DNA of 64,000 bases, from the NCBI RefSeq assembly GCF_900129195.1, contig NZ_FQUY01000018.1, positions 1-64,000 of the forward strand. The letters run 5' to 3'. Made by a program: the position numbers and the translations under genes. The notes beneath the pieces were generated by a model, which saw nothing but the letters and a program-made list of their open reading frames with translations, searched no databases and was not told the DNA's origin. Of this stretch, positions 34,913 through 43,786 are shown one piece after another. This stretch comes from Desulforamulus putei DSM 12395. GTDB lineage: Bacteria > Bacillota > Desulfotomaculia > Desulfotomaculales > Desulfotomaculaceae. Position 1 is the stretch's first letter; every line of letters begins with the position of its first letter.

Positions 34913-36206
34913 GCTACTGATCCGCGGGGCGACAATTCTAACCATGGAAGGTCCGGATGCCATTATCGACACAGGCGAAATCCTGATTGAAGACGGGTGG
35001 ATTACCCATGTGGGGCTTCCAGGTTCGGCATCCGGCTCCTTTGATATGGACGAGGTCATTGAGGCTGACGGACAGGTAGCCATGCCAGGCTTTATCAACT
35101 GTCATACCCATGCGGCCATGACCTTGCTCCGAGGCTATGCAGACGACCTGCCGTTAATGAAATGGCTATCGGAAAAAATTTGGCCCTTTGAGGGAAGAAT
35201 GACCGGTGAGGACATTTACTGGGGCACCATGCTGGCCTGTCTGGAAATGATCAAATCCGGCACCACCTGTTTTGGGGATATGTATGACCACATGCATGAT
35301 GTGGCCCGGGCAGTGGAAAATACGGGGATGCGGGCGATGTTGTCCCGGGGCATGATCGGCGTGCTTCCCACCGGCGAGAAGGCCTTGGCTGACGCTGAGG
35401 AACTGGCAAAGAACTGGAACGGTAAAGCAGACGGGCGCATCACCGTGATGCTGGGGCCCCATGCCCCCTATACCTGCCCGCCGGAGTACCTGGACAAAGT
35501 CATGAATTTGGCCGCCAAGTTTAAGCTGGGTATTAACATCCATGTGGCGGAAACCCTGGCAGAAGTAGAGGAAATCAAAAAGCAGTACGGCAAAACGCCG
35601 GTGCAGCACCTGGACAGTTTAGGGTTATTTAAATTCCCCGTTTTAGCCGCCCATTGTGTGCATTTGGACGAGCAAGATATGGAAATCCTTGCCCAAAAGG
35701 CCATGGGCATTGCCTACAACCCCCAGAGCAATATGAAGCTGGCCAGCGGGATTGCGCCGGTGGCCAGGTTGTTGGAACTGGGTGCCACCGTGGGAATCGG
35801 AACGGACGGCACAGCCAGCAACAACAACCTGGACATGTTGGAAGAACTGAGAACCGGTTCCTACCTGCAAAAGGTCAGCACCATGAATCCGGAAGTCATT
35901 CCGGCCTACCGCGCCCTGCAGATGGCTACCATTGACGGCGCCCTGTGCATGGGCCTGGGTGACCGGGTCGGTTTGATTAAAGAAGGCATGCGGGCGGACA
36001 TTATTTTAATTGATACCACCGAGCCCCACATGTGCCCCCGGCACAACCTGGTGGCCAACATTGCCTACGCAGCCAATGCTTCGGATGTCCGCACCGTCAT
36101 CATTGACGGCAAAGTGGTGATGCTGGACCGTGTGGTCTTGACCATTGACGAAGAAAGGGTCATGTACGAAGTCCGGGAACGGGCTGAACGGTTGGCCGGC
36201 AAGTGA
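34905..36206 (+). CDS. dadD: 5-methylthioadenosine / S-adenosylhomocysteine / 5'-deoxyadenosine deaminase
   Basis: The enzyme belongs to the TrzA/AtzA amidohydrolases and should convert MTA, SAH and 5'-deoxyadenosine to the inosine forms. It is about 433 residues from TTG at 34905. The metal ligands are HTH in FINCHTHAAMTLLRGYADDLPL, His in NIHVAETLAE, His in LAAHCVHLD, and Asp in GTDGTASNNNLDML. It closes the operon after mtnP, mtnA, ahcY and an aldolase gene, and is followed by a terminator. The symbol follows the archaeal enzyme; mtaD is the other common label. Confidence 0.88.
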   Translation: MNKLLIRGATILTMEGPDAIIDTGEILIEDGWITHVGLPGSASGSFDMDEVIEADGQVAMPGFINCHTHAAMTLLRGYADDLPLMKWLSEKIWPFEGRMTGEDIYWGTMLACLEMIKSGTTCFGDMYDHMHDVARAVENTGMRAMLSRGMIGVLPTGEKALADAEELAKNWNGKADGRITVMLGPHAPYTCPPEYLDKVMNLAAKFKLGINIHVAETLAEVEEIKKQYGKTPVQHLDSLGLFKFPVLAAHCVHLDEQDMEILAQKAMGIAYNPQSNMKLASGIAPVARLLELGATVGIGTDGTASNNNLDMLEELRTGSYLQKVSTMNPEVIPAYRALQMATIDGALCMGLGDRVGLIKEGMRADIILIDTTEPHMCPRHNLVANIAYAANASDVRTVIIDGKVVMLDRVVLTIDEERVMYEVRERAERLAGK

Positions 36207-36232
36207 GCTGTGTAATGCGGAACGACGTAAGT

Positions 36233-36263
36233 GAGAAGCGGGTACTCTCGCTTCTTGTTTTTT
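36233..36263 (+). terminator. Terminator of the salvage operon
   Basis: AGAAGCG (36234-36240) pairs with CGCTTCT (36249-36255), followed by GTTTTTT. Confidence 0.8.
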
Positions 36264-36331
36264 GTGTTAACGAGTTTTACTCTGTGGTGTGATACTATTA
36301 GGTGACTTAATAGATAATCGGAGGTTTATGC

Positions 36332-37507
36332 ATGGCCAAAGTAATCTTGCACCAGGGCAAACAAAAACGCATCACCGGCGGGCATCCCTGGGTTTATAGG
36401 ACTGAGATTAAGGAAATCATCGGTGATTTTACGCCGGGGGACATCGTGGAAGTCTATGACTTCCGGGACAGGTTTGTGGGCCGAGGCTATATCAATCCGG
36501 CCTCCCAAATTACCGTTCGTATCATGACCCGCCATCCCGAAGAGGAAATCAATGAGGAATTTTTCCGCCGCAGAATCCTGGCCGCCTGGGAATACCGTCA
36601 GAAAGTGGTGCGGGACAGCAATGCCTGCCGGGTGGTCTTTGGGGAGGCGGATTTCCTGCCTGCCTTGATTGTTGATAAATTCGGGGATTACCTGTCTGTG
36701 CAAACCCTGGCCCTTGGCATCGATGTGCATAAAGAAACCATATTTAAGCTATTGAAAGAGATCATCCAGCCCAGGGGGATGTACGAGCGAAATGATGTGT
36801 CCGTCCGCAAACTGGAGGGGCTGCCCTTTATCACGGGCTTTATCGGGGAACCCTTTGATCCCAAGGTGGTCATTCACGAAAACGGCATCCGGTTTGTGGT
36901 GGATTTGGCAGGGGGGCAGAAGACCGGTTATTTCCTGGACCAGCGGGAAAACCGTATGGCATTGCAGGGGCTGGTGAAGGGAGGCCGGGTGCTGGACTGC
37001 TTCTGCCATACCGGTACCTTCTCCATGTATGCCGCCAAATACGGTGCCGGGGAGGTTGTGGGACTGGACATTGCCGCCCCGGCCCTGGAAGTGGCCCGGG
37101 TCAATGCCCGGTTAAACGGTTACGGAGATGTTTGTTCCTTTAAGGAGGCCAACAGTTTTGATGAACTGAGGGCCATGGAGAAGGCCGGAGAGAAATTTGA
37201 CGTGGTGATCCTGGACCCGCCGGCCTTTACCAAATCCCGCCAGGCTGTGGAGGGAGCCGTCCGGGGCTATAAAGAAATCAACCTCCGGGGCATGAAACTG
37301 TTGCCGCCGGGAGGTTACTTAATCACCTGCTCCTGCTCCTACCACATGAAGGAGGACATGTTCCTGGATGTCATCCTGGATGCCGCCCGGGACGCCGGCC
37401 GCCAGCTGAGGCTGGTGGAACTGCGCCGCCAGGCCAAGGACCATCCGATGCTGCTGGCCTATCCCGAAAGTCATTATTTGAAATGTGTGGTGCTGCAGGT
37501 TTGGTAA
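36332..37507 (+). CDS. rlmI: Class I SAM-dependent rRNA methyltransferase, RlmI-like
   Basis: The protein has an N-terminal PUA domain (GKQKRITGGHPWVYRTEI, residues 8-80), a central linker domain with DFLPALIVDKFGDYL, and a C-terminal Rossmann methyltransferase: KTGYFLDQRENR, VLDCFCHTGTFSMYAAKYGA for SAM, and the DPPAF catalytic box, then CSCSYHM. This is the RlmI (23S m5C1962) architecture. 391 residues is normal. GGAGG precedes the ATG. The specific target is inferred from the family. Confidence 0.9.
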   Translation: MAKVILHQGKQKRITGGHPWVYRTEIKEIIGDFTPGDIVEVYDFRDRFVGRGYINPASQITVRIMTRHPEEEINEEFFRRRILAAWEYRQKVVRDSNACRVVFGEADFLPALIVDKFGDYLSVQTLALGIDVHKETIFKLLKEIIQPRGMYERNDVSVRKLEGLPFITGFIGEPFDPKVVIHENGIRFVVDLAGGQKTGYFLDQRENRMALQGLVKGGRVLDCFCHTGTFSMYAAKYGAGEVVGLDIAAPALEVARVNARLNGYGDVCSFKEANSFDELRAMEKAGEKFDVVILDPPAFTKSRQAVEGAVRGYKEINLRGMKLLPPGGYLITCSCSYHMKEDMFLDVILDAARDAGRQLRLVELRRQAKDHPMLLAYPESHYLKCVVLQVW

Positions 37508-37516
37508 GTTTTTGGC

Positions 37517-37546
37517 TTTCAGCCTTCAGCCGTCAGCTATCAGCTT
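37517..37546. repeat. TCAGC tandem repeat
   Basis: Four copies of TCAGC/TCAGCC spaced 6-7 bases apart lie between the converging rlmI and AlbA_2 genes. It is a simple short repeat with no visible function. Confidence 0.7.
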
Positions 37547-37589
37547 AAATTTGTTCCTTTCATTGAGTTGAAGGATCACACAAACGTAA

Positions 37590-38762
37590 CTACCTCGCCA
37601 ATTCTGCCCGGGCGATGGAATGGGTATCCAGGGCCTCAAAGCCGAAGCAGCGGTAGATATAGCGCAGCAGGATATCCGCTACTTGGCGGGGTGTTTCCAT
37701 GGTTTTGGCTTCCATGGGGCTGAAGCCGTAGGGAAGGATGATGTCGGAATAGCTGCACTGGGGACCGGGGGTGTTTTTGTAAAAGTGAAAGAACTTGGGG
37801 TCGTCCAGTCCCTTGCCTGCAATGTTTTCCAGGGCCACTTTGGGCACAAACAAGCCCATGTAGCCGGTAAAGCGGTACACTTCCCGGGCCAGTTTGATGG
37901 TGCGCAGCAGGGCCACTTGCAGGGCGCGGTAATCCAGAAAATCCAGTGTAAAGGGTTCGCTCGGCCTTTCGATTTTTTTCACACAGGTGGGGATGGTGCA
38001 GAAGTAGCAGACAACCCCGGAACGAAGAATTTCCAACCGGTGGTTTTCCCCATCAAAGGCAAAGCCCTCGGGTTCAAAACGTATGATGTGGGGTAAGGTA
38101 TCCTTCCAGATGCTGCGGGCCATTTTTTTCAGCCGGGAGATGCGTTCCGGCACAAAGAAAGGGTCAATTAATTTTAAGTTTAAAGGGACAGGGCAGCACA
38201 TAACCTTGAACATGACTTTGTCCTGGTCGCTTTTTTGCAGCTTGCGGTTGATAAAGGCCTTGACCTCGGTTTTATTAAGCCTGCTTTTTTCAAAGAGACG
38301 GTCCAGGATGTGCCGGTCTGTTTCGGGAACCGGGTCGGAACCTTCCATATTCCGACGATAAATGCGACCGTCATTGGTGATATGGGGCGGGTAGGTACTT
38401 TCAGGAATTTTGACCACCAGCACACCCCGTTTGGCATCCTCTGCTTTGAGGATCAGTTTGGAGGAAAACAGGGGCACCGGGGTAATGTTCCCCTGGCAGA
38501 TATTGCGAAAGCGATCCTTGGGGTCGTTGGAGATGTCGATACCCGGAAAGGATGTGGGGACATTCCTAGGGTTCCGCGCATCCGCCCCGATGATGAGCCA
38601 GCCCCCGAAGGTATTGGCAAAACTGGCTACAATTTTGGCCAGGTGCCTGGGAAAATCTTCCTTGTATTCCACATAGAGCCCTTCCGGGGTTTCTTCCTCA
38701 ATTAGTTTATGAAGGTCTGCCTCTTCCAGTTGCTCCAGGGGTTTTCCGAAGGGATTAATCAT
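37590..38762 (-). CDS. AlbA_2 / Schlafen-like ATP-binding domain protein
   Basis: The 390-residue protein has an N-terminal AlbA_2 domain: EGLYVEYKEDFPR, then IVASFANTFGGWLIIGADA and YRRNMEGSDPVPE. This fold is found in Schlafen-type proteins and in regulators and defence proteins. The remaining ~240 residues match nothing I recognise; FYKNTPGPQCSYSDIILPYGF and a conserved MEAKTMETPRQVADILLRYIYRCFGF lie near the C-terminus. ATG at 38762 follows GGTGG. It sits alone between terminators. A DNA- or nucleotide-binding role is all that can be said. Confidence 0.75.
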   Translation of the reverse strand: MINPFGKPLEQLEEADLHKLIEEETPEGLYVEYKEDFPRHLAKIVASFANTFGGWLIIGADARNPRNVPTSFPGIDISNDPKDRFRNICQGNITPVPLFSSKLILKAEDAKRGVLVVKIPESTYPPHITNDGRIYRRNMEGSDPVPETDRHILDRLFEKSRLNKTEVKAFINRKLQKSDQDKVMFKVMCCPVPLNLKLIDPFFVPERISRLKKMARSIWKDTLPHIIRFEPEGFAFDGENHRLEILRSGVVCYFCTIPTCVKKIERPSEPFTLDFLDYRALQVALLRTIKLAREVYRFTGYMGLFVPKVALENIAGKGLDDPKFFHFYKNTPGPQCSYSDIILPYGFSPMEAKTMETPRQVADILLRYIYRCFGFEALDTHSIARAELAR

Positions 38763-38820
38763 AGCTTCCACCACGCGAATTTTTTATTATTCTATCATAT
38801 TTTTGCCAATTTCTTAACAG

Positions 38821-38853
38821 AAAAGCCATCACCCTGGCCGGGTGGCGGCTTTT
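38821..38853 (-). terminator. Terminator of the aminotransferase gene
   Basis: AAAAGCC and CACCC on one arm pair with GGGTG and GGCTTTT on the other, with a small mismatch. It follows the aminotransferase stop on the minus strand, with a T-run there. Confidence 0.7.
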
Positions 38854-38858
38854 CATAT

Positions 38859-40277
38859 TTATTTCCTCATTTTCAGGATGGCATTTTTGGCGCCGGAGCC
38901 GACCATGCTTAAAAAACCGGTGTGATTGGCCAGCACTTCCTCCAGGGCGTTCAACACACGGTCTATTTGTTCCCTGGAAACAATGAGGGGCGGTTCCAAG
39001 CGGATGACATTGGGGTTGTTCAAGGTGTAGGCGGTTATAATCCGGTGTTTATTGAACAGTTCCCCGGCCACCAAGCTGCCCATGTATTCCTGGGCCAGCT
39101 TATTCACCACATTCATGGTAAACTTGAAGGAATATTTTTTGCCGTCGGATGCCGGTTGTTGAAATTCCAGTCCGATCATGAGGCCGCGTCCCCGCACATC
39201 TTTCAGCAGGGGGTATTTTTCTTTCAGCTTTCTTAACTGAGCAATTAAGTAGTCGCCCTTTTCCTTTGCCTGTCGGCATAAATCGTGCTTTATTATAATC
39301 TCGATGGTTTTGAGAGCCGCGGCACAGGCCGCTGTATTGCCGCCAAAGGTTGAGGTATGGAGGAGGGCTTTCTCCATGGTCCCATAGGCCTTACGCCACA
39401 GTTCATCGCTGGTTATATAAGCTCCCGTGGGCATTACACCGCCGCCTAGGGATTTGGCCAAACAGAGAATGTCCGGTACCAGGTCTTCCGCCTCACAGGC
39501 GAAAAATGTCCCGGTACGGCCAAAGCCGGTTTGTACCTCGTCGGCGATCAGCAGGGTACCGTACTGGGCACAGAGCTTCTTGGCCCTGGCTAAATAGCCC
39601 GCCGGCGGTTCGATGATGCCCCCTTCCCCCTGTACGGGCTCCACGATAAAAGCGGCTGCTTCTCTGGAGGAAAGCTGCTGCTGCAAGGCAGTCAGGTCGC
39701 CGTAGGGAACCCCTGCACATTGGCTGATCAGGGGCTTAAAGGGGGCTTGATACTTGTCACGGCCGGTCACCGAGAGGGCCCCGAAGGTTTTGCCATGGAA
39801 GGAATTATGACAATAAATAAACTTTTGCCTGCCGGTGGCGATTCTGGCCAGCTTCAGGGCGCCTTCCACCGCTTCCGCCCCGCTGTTGCAGAAAAAGCTC
39901 CGCTGCAGGTTGCCCGGGGCCAGGTGAGCCAGGTTATGGGCCAGGGCTGCGGCAACACCGTTCATGGAGGCTTGCAGCAAATTGGGCCAGGACTGAACCC
40001 TTTGTAATGCCGTTAAAAGTTCCGGGTGGTTATGTCCTAAATTGAGGGCGCCGTAAGCGCCTAAGAAATCCAGGTATTCGTTGCCCCGGGCATCGTAAAC
40101 CGACACACCGGAGGCGGCGACAAATTGAGTATCAAAGTTAATCAGACTGAGCAGTGTAACCAGACTGGCATTCAGGTACCGGCTGTGCAGGTCCTTTACC
40201 TGATTTTGCTGCAGTTCCAGGGCCTGCTCAAGGTGGATAAGGTTACAGCAGCCACAGGAACAGTGGTGGTGGGACAA
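38859..40277 (-). CDS. Class III aminotransferase (putrescine/ornithine/4-aminobutyrate type)
   Basis: The PLP enzyme transfers an amino group from an omega-amino compound to an oxo acid. Marks are SGAEAVEGALKLAR, the NSFHGKTFGALSVTG block, EPVQGEGGI, IADEVQTGFGRTGTFFA and the PLP-lysine in LCLAKSLGGGVMP. Length (472 residues) and the long N-terminal helix before VTLLSLINFD fit putrescine aminotransferases best. TTG at 40277 lies 7 bases after GGGAGGTG. The N-terminus SHHHCSCGCC is rich in His and Cys and is not part of the fold. Substrate is unproven. Confidence 0.85.
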   Translation of the reverse strand: MSHHHCSCGCCNLIHLEQALELQQNQVKDLHSRYLNASLVTLLSLINFDTQFVAASGVSVYDARGNEYLDFLGAYGALNLGHNHPELLTALQRVQSWPNLLQASMNGVAAALAHNLAHLAPGNLQRSFFCNSGAEAVEGALKLARIATGRQKFIYCHNSFHGKTFGALSVTGRDKYQAPFKPLISQCAGVPYGDLTALQQQLSSREAAAFIVEPVQGEGGIIEPPAGYLARAKKLCAQYGTLLIADEVQTGFGRTGTFFACEAEDLVPDILCLAKSLGGGVMPTGAYITSDELWRKAYGTMEKALLHTSTFGGNTAACAAALKTIEIIIKHDLCRQAKEKGDYLIAQLRKLKEKYPLLKDVRGRGLMIGLEFQQPASDGKKYSFKFTMNVVNKLAQEYMGSLVAGELFNKHRIITAYTLNNPNVIRLEPPLIVSREQIDRVLNALEEVLANHTGFLSMVGSGAKNAILKMRK

Positions 40278-40383
40278 GGGCGTACACCTCCCAAAATTTT
40301 TTCTTACCAATAAAGTATGTGGACTGGCCCAACAAATGACAGTTTTATTTAACGGGTGGGCGTTTGCTATAAAATCTTTGACC

Positions 40384-40412
40384 TTGACAGGAAACGGGCT
40401 GTTCAGTAAAAT
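40384..40412 (+). promoter_or_regulatory. Promoter of the ylxM-ffh operon
   Basis: TTGACA (40384-40389) and TAAAAT (40407-40412) are 17 bases apart, about 54 bases before ylxM. Confidence 0.85.
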
Positions 40413-40465
40413 AAATATATCTGTAAAGTGAAAGTCCTTTATACCTCAATAAGGGGGACTGCGCT

Positions 40466-40819
40466 TTGAAGGAGTTCCATAAGATAAATCTTCTCTATGA
40501 TTTTTACGGCAGCCTGTTGACCGAAAGGCAGCAAAATTTTATTGAGTTATATTACGGGGAAGATTTGTCTCTGGGCGAAATTGCGGAACAGTTTGATGTG
40601 ACACGCCAGGCTGTACACGATACCCTAAAAAGGGCGGAACAGATCCTGGAGAATTATGAAGAAAAGCTGGGTTTGGTTGGTAAATTCAGCCAGGAGTACA
40701 GGTCCATTGAAGAGGCTTTAAACTTCCTACAGCGTTATCAGGCCGGTCAAGAACCCGATGGGTTGGACAAATCCATAGAGATATTACAATCTATCCTAAG
40801 AAACCGGCAGGAGTTTTAA
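40466..40819 (+). CDS. ylxM: YlxM/UPF0122 putative helix-turn-helix protein
   Basis: The 117-residue protein begins (TTG) MKEFHKINLLYDFYGSLLTERQQNF and contains a sigma-70 region-4-like HTH, LSLGEIAEQFDVTRQAVHDTLKRAE. It is found upstream of ffh throughout Firmicutes and may regulate or bind SRP; its exact role is unknown. AAGGGGGA precedes the start. ffh follows after 56 bases. Confidence 0.92.
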   Translation: MKEFHKINLLYDFYGSLLTERQQNFIELYYGEDLSLGEIAEQFDVTRQAVHDTLKRAEQILENYEEKLGLVGKFSQEYRSIEEALNFLQRYQAGQEPDGLDKSIEILQSILRNRQEF

Positions 40820-40875
40820 TGTTTAGCTTTTTTCTCAGGAACCTTTCAACAGACTGAGGAAAGGAGGCGTCTGGT

Positions 40876-42216
40876 ATGTTTAAAGGCTTAGGGGAACGCC
40901 TGGATGAAATCTTCAAATCGTTAAAGGGTAAAGGACGCCTTACGGAAGACGATGTTAACCAGGCCATGCGGGAAGTAAAAATGGCCCTTCTGGAAGCGGA
41001 TGTCAACTTCAAGGTTGTGAAAGAATTTGTTGCCCAGGTCAAGCAACGGGCCGTGGGTCAGGATGTATTGGAAAGCCTCAGCCCGGCCCAGCAGGTTATT
41101 AAGATTGTTAAGGACGAGCTGACAGAGCTTTTAGGCGGGACCCAGGCTAAAATCAATTTATCTCCCAAACCGCCCACCGTCATCATGCTGGTGGGTTTGC
41201 AGGGGGCCGGTAAAACCACCACCGCCGGTAAGCTGGCCAAGCTTTTAAGCAAGCAGGGCCGCCGCCCGCTGCTGGTGGCAGCCGATATTTACCGCCCCGC
41301 AGCCATTAAGCAGTTACAGGTACTGGGGGAACAGCTGAAAATCCCTGTCTTCAGCATGGGACAGGAAAATCCGGTTAAAATTGCCCGGGCAGCGGTGGAA
41401 CACGCCGACAGTACCGGCAAGGATGTAGTGATTATCGATACCGCCGGCCGTCTTCACATTAATGAGGAATTAATGGGCGAACTGGCCGATATGAAAGCAT
41501 CCGTCAAGCCCCACGAGATCCTGCTGGTGGTGGATGCCATGACCGGTCAGGAAGCGGTTAATGTGGCGGATACCTTTAACCAAAAGCTGGGCCTGGATGG
41601 CATCATCATGACCAAGCTGGACGGTGATGCCAGGGGTGGGGCCGCCCTGTCAGTCCGCAAGGTAACCGGTACACCCATTAAATTTGCCGGTATGGGTGAG
41701 AAGCTGGATGCTCTGGAACCCTTCCACCCGGACAGAATGGCGGATCGTATTCTGGGCATGGGCGATGTATTAACGCTGATTGAAAAGGCCCAGGCCAACT
41801 TTGACGCCGAACAGGCCGCCAAACTGAACAAGAAAATCCGCCAGGCTGATTTCAACCTGGAAGATTTTCTGGAGCAACTGCAGCAGGTTAAGAAATTAGG
41901 CCCCCTGGAGCAGATTCTCAGCATGATTCCCGGCATGAGCAAATTGACCAAGCAGCTGAAGGATCAACAATTGGACGGGAAAGAACTGGCCCAGGTGGAG
42001 GCCATCATTTATTCCATGACACCCTGGGAACGCCGGCACCCGGAAAAAATTGACGGCAGCCGCAAAAAACGGATTGCCCGGGGCAGCGGCACCCGGGTGC
42101 AGGATGTCAACCAGCTGCTGAAACAGTTCGAACAAACCCGAAAAATGATGAAACAGATCTCCAATATGACCAAAGGTGGCAAGAAAAGCAAAATTAAATT
42201 GCCTTTCTTTCAATAA
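40876..42216 (+). CDS. ffh: Signal recognition particle protein Ffh
   Basis: Ffh is the GTPase core of SRP that binds signal peptides and 4.5S/6S RNA. The N domain (residues 1-90) and G domain carry GLQGAGKTTTAGKLA, ADIYRPAAIKQL, DTAGRLHINEELM and TKLDGDARGGAAL. The M domain at the C-terminus has LEQILSMIPGM and the RNA-binding RKKRIARGSGTRVQDVNQLLKQFEQ. 446 residues is standard. AAAGGAGG precedes the ATG. Confidence 0.97.
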   Translation: MFKGLGERLDEIFKSLKGKGRLTEDDVNQAMREVKMALLEADVNFKVVKEFVAQVKQRAVGQDVLESLSPAQQVIKIVKDELTELLGGTQAKINLSPKPPTVIMLVGLQGAGKTTTAGKLAKLLSKQGRRPLLVAADIYRPAAIKQLQVLGEQLKIPVFSMGQENPVKIARAAVEHADSTGKDVVIIDTAGRLHINEELMGELADMKASVKPHEILLVVDAMTGQEAVNVADTFNQKLGLDGIIMTKLDGDARGGAALSVRKVTGTPIKFAGMGEKLDALEPFHPDRMADRILGMGDVLTLIEKAQANFDAEQAAKLNKKIRQADFNLEDFLEQLQQVKKLGPLEQILSMIPGMSKLTKQLKDQQLDGKELAQVEAIIYSMTPWERRHPEKIDGSRKKRIARGSGTRVQDVNQLLKQFEQTRKMMKQISNMTKGGKKSKIKLPFFQ

Positions 42217-42253
42217 TGCTTTTTAAACCTGTCTAAGGAGGTGAAATGCAAAA

Positions 42254-42523
42254 GTGGCTGTTAAAATCCGCCTGAGACGTATGGGGGCCAAGAAAAACCC
42301 CTTTTACCGTATAGTGGTGGCCGATTCCCGTTCCCCGCGTGACGGCCGTTTCATTGAGGAAATCGGGTACTATGATCCCGTCAAGCAACCCGCTGAGGTA
42401 AAAATTGACGAGGCCAAAGCCCAGGACTGGCTGAAGAAAGGCGCTCAGCTTTCCGATACCGCCAAGTCCCTGTTTATAAAAGCCGGTATTATCCCGGGCC
42501 GGGCCAAAACCAATGAGGCCTAA
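42254..42523 (+). CDS. rpsP: 30S ribosomal protein S16
   Basis: The 89-residue protein begins (GTG) [38 protein letters not shown], an unmistakable S16. AAGGAGGTG precedes the start. It is part of the ffh-rpsP-khpA-ylqD-rimM-trmD-rplS order. Confidence 0.97.
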   Translation: MAVKIRLRRMGAKKNPFYRIVVADSRSPRDGRFIEEIGYYDPVKQPAEVKIDEAKAQDWLKKGAQLSDTAKSLFIKAGIIPGRAKTNEA

Positions 42524-42547
42524 GGTTCACAGGGGAGGTCCAGAGCT

Positions 42548-42775
42548 GTGAAAGAACTTGTGGAAATTCTGGCCAAAGCCCTGGTAGACCAACCGGACAA
42601 AGTGGAAGTAACCATGGTGGAAAAGGAAAGATCTGTGGTTATCGAGCTCAGAGTGGCCCCTGAGGACATGGGAAAAGTGATTGGCAAACAAGGGCGTATC
42701 GCCCGGGCCATCCGTTCGGTGGTTAAGGCTGCGGCAACCAAGCAGCGTAAGAAAGTGGTCGTTGAAATTATTTAA
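42548..42775 (+). CDS. khpA: KH-domain RNA-binding protein KhpA
   Basis: The 75-residue protein is a single KH domain with the GxxG loop in [16 protein letters not shown]. In Firmicutes KhpA pairs with KhpB (Jag) and binds many RNAs, affecting cell elongation. GTG start after GGGAGG. Position between rpsP and ylqD is conserved. Confidence 0.94.
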   Translation: MKELVEILAKALVDQPDKVEVTMVEKERSVVIELRVAPEDMGKVIGKQGRIARAIRSVVKAAATKQRKKVVVEII

Positions 42776-42846
42776 ACCGGCACAAAATTCCGGTCAGGCA
42801 AAGGGGGCGTAAAGCCTCCTTTGCTATCCTGTAGGGGGTCGGTTGT

Positions 42847-43248
42847 TTGCTAACCATTACTCGCCCTGTTATGGTGAAAGTCCGTGTGACGGACAACTAC
42901 AAAAAAAGCCTGGCCATGGAACTCCGGCAAACCGTTGCCAAGCTGGAGTTGGAGCTGCAGCAGATTGAGTACCAAACTCGTAAACTGCAGGAAATAGCGA
43001 AGAAAAATCCCGGTGCAGCAGAGGCCGCCCTAGCGCAATGGGAACAGGAGAAACAAAAGCGCCTGGATACCAGGCTGAAGCTACTGGATAAAATAAAAGA
43101 AGTAGGTAAACTGGAAAACGGTTCCGAGGTGCTGCAGGGCAAGGTAGAGAGCTTTGTGCAGGTACAAGTGGGCGATGATTGGAACCGCTTGATGAGCGCT
43201 GAAATTATTCTGGTAGACGGCAAGGTGGCAGAAATCAGAGGTTCGTAA
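42847..43248 (+). CDS. ylqD: YlqD family protein
   Basis: The 133-residue protein has a central coiled coil (residues 20-85, rich in Lys, Glu, Gln) and ends in a beta-rich segment, VQVQVGDDWNRLMSAEIILVDGKVAEIR, the typical YlqD tail. TTG start after TAGGGGG. The family lies between khpA and rimM in Firmicutes; function unknown. Confidence 0.88.
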   Translation: MLTITRPVMVKVRVTDNYKKSLAMELRQTVAKLELELQQIEYQTRKLQEIAKKNPGAAEAALAQWEQEKQKRLDTRLKLLDKIKEVGKLENGSEVLQGKVESFVQVQVGDDWNRLMSAEIILVDGKVAEIRGS

Positions 43249-43263
43249 GCCGGAGGAATAACC

Positions 43264-43773
43264 GTGACGGAACAATACATTACAGTGGGGGAAATTGTCA
43301 ACACCCAGGGGGTCCGGGGAGAGGTCAGAGTCCTGCCCACTACGGATTTTCCCGAGCGTTTTGCAAAAAATAAAAAGATAACCCTTTTTCTTAAAAATCA
43401 ACGCCGTAACTTAACCATTGAAAAGGTTTGGCCCCATAAGCAGTTTATCATTATTAAATTCGCCGAGATCCCGGACATGACCGCCGCGGAGAAACTAAAG
43501 GGCGGGCTGCTGCAGGTGACGACTGAAGAATTAACGCCCTTGCCCGAGGATAGTTACTATATTTTCCAGATTGTGGGCTTAACGGTTATTGACGAGAAAG
43601 GTCAGGAGCTGGGCAAGGTGGTTCAAGTATTACAGACCGGGGCCAACGACGTTTATGTGGTCAAGAGAGAACAAGGTAAAGATATTTTAATTCCTGCCTT
43701 AAAATCTGTGGTAAAGAAAATCGATGTTCCCGGCGGCAAGATGGAAGTGGAACTTCCCGAAGGATTACTCTAA
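43264..43773 (+). CDS. rimM: Ribosome maturation factor RimM
   Basis: RimM binds S19 and aids maturation of the 30S head. The N-terminal domain begins [28 protein letters not shown]; the PRC-barrel C-terminal domain has [15 protein letters not shown] and [31 protein letters not shown] start after GGAGGAA. 169 residues is standard. Confidence 0.96.
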   Translation: MTEQYITVGEIVNTQGVRGEVRVLPTTDFPERFAKNKKITLFLKNQRRNLTIEKVWPHKQFIIIKFAEIPDMTAAEKLKGGLLQVTTEELTPLPEDSYYIFQIVGLTVIDEKGQELGKVVQVLQTGANDVYVVKREQGKDILIPALKSVVKKIDVPGGKMEVELPEGLL

Positions 43774-43786
43774 AAAAGGTGAAGCC

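Noticed and set aside
37508-37589. CRISPR-like repeat after rlmI
   Set aside because: The TCAGC units are only 5-7 bases with no spacers of regular length.
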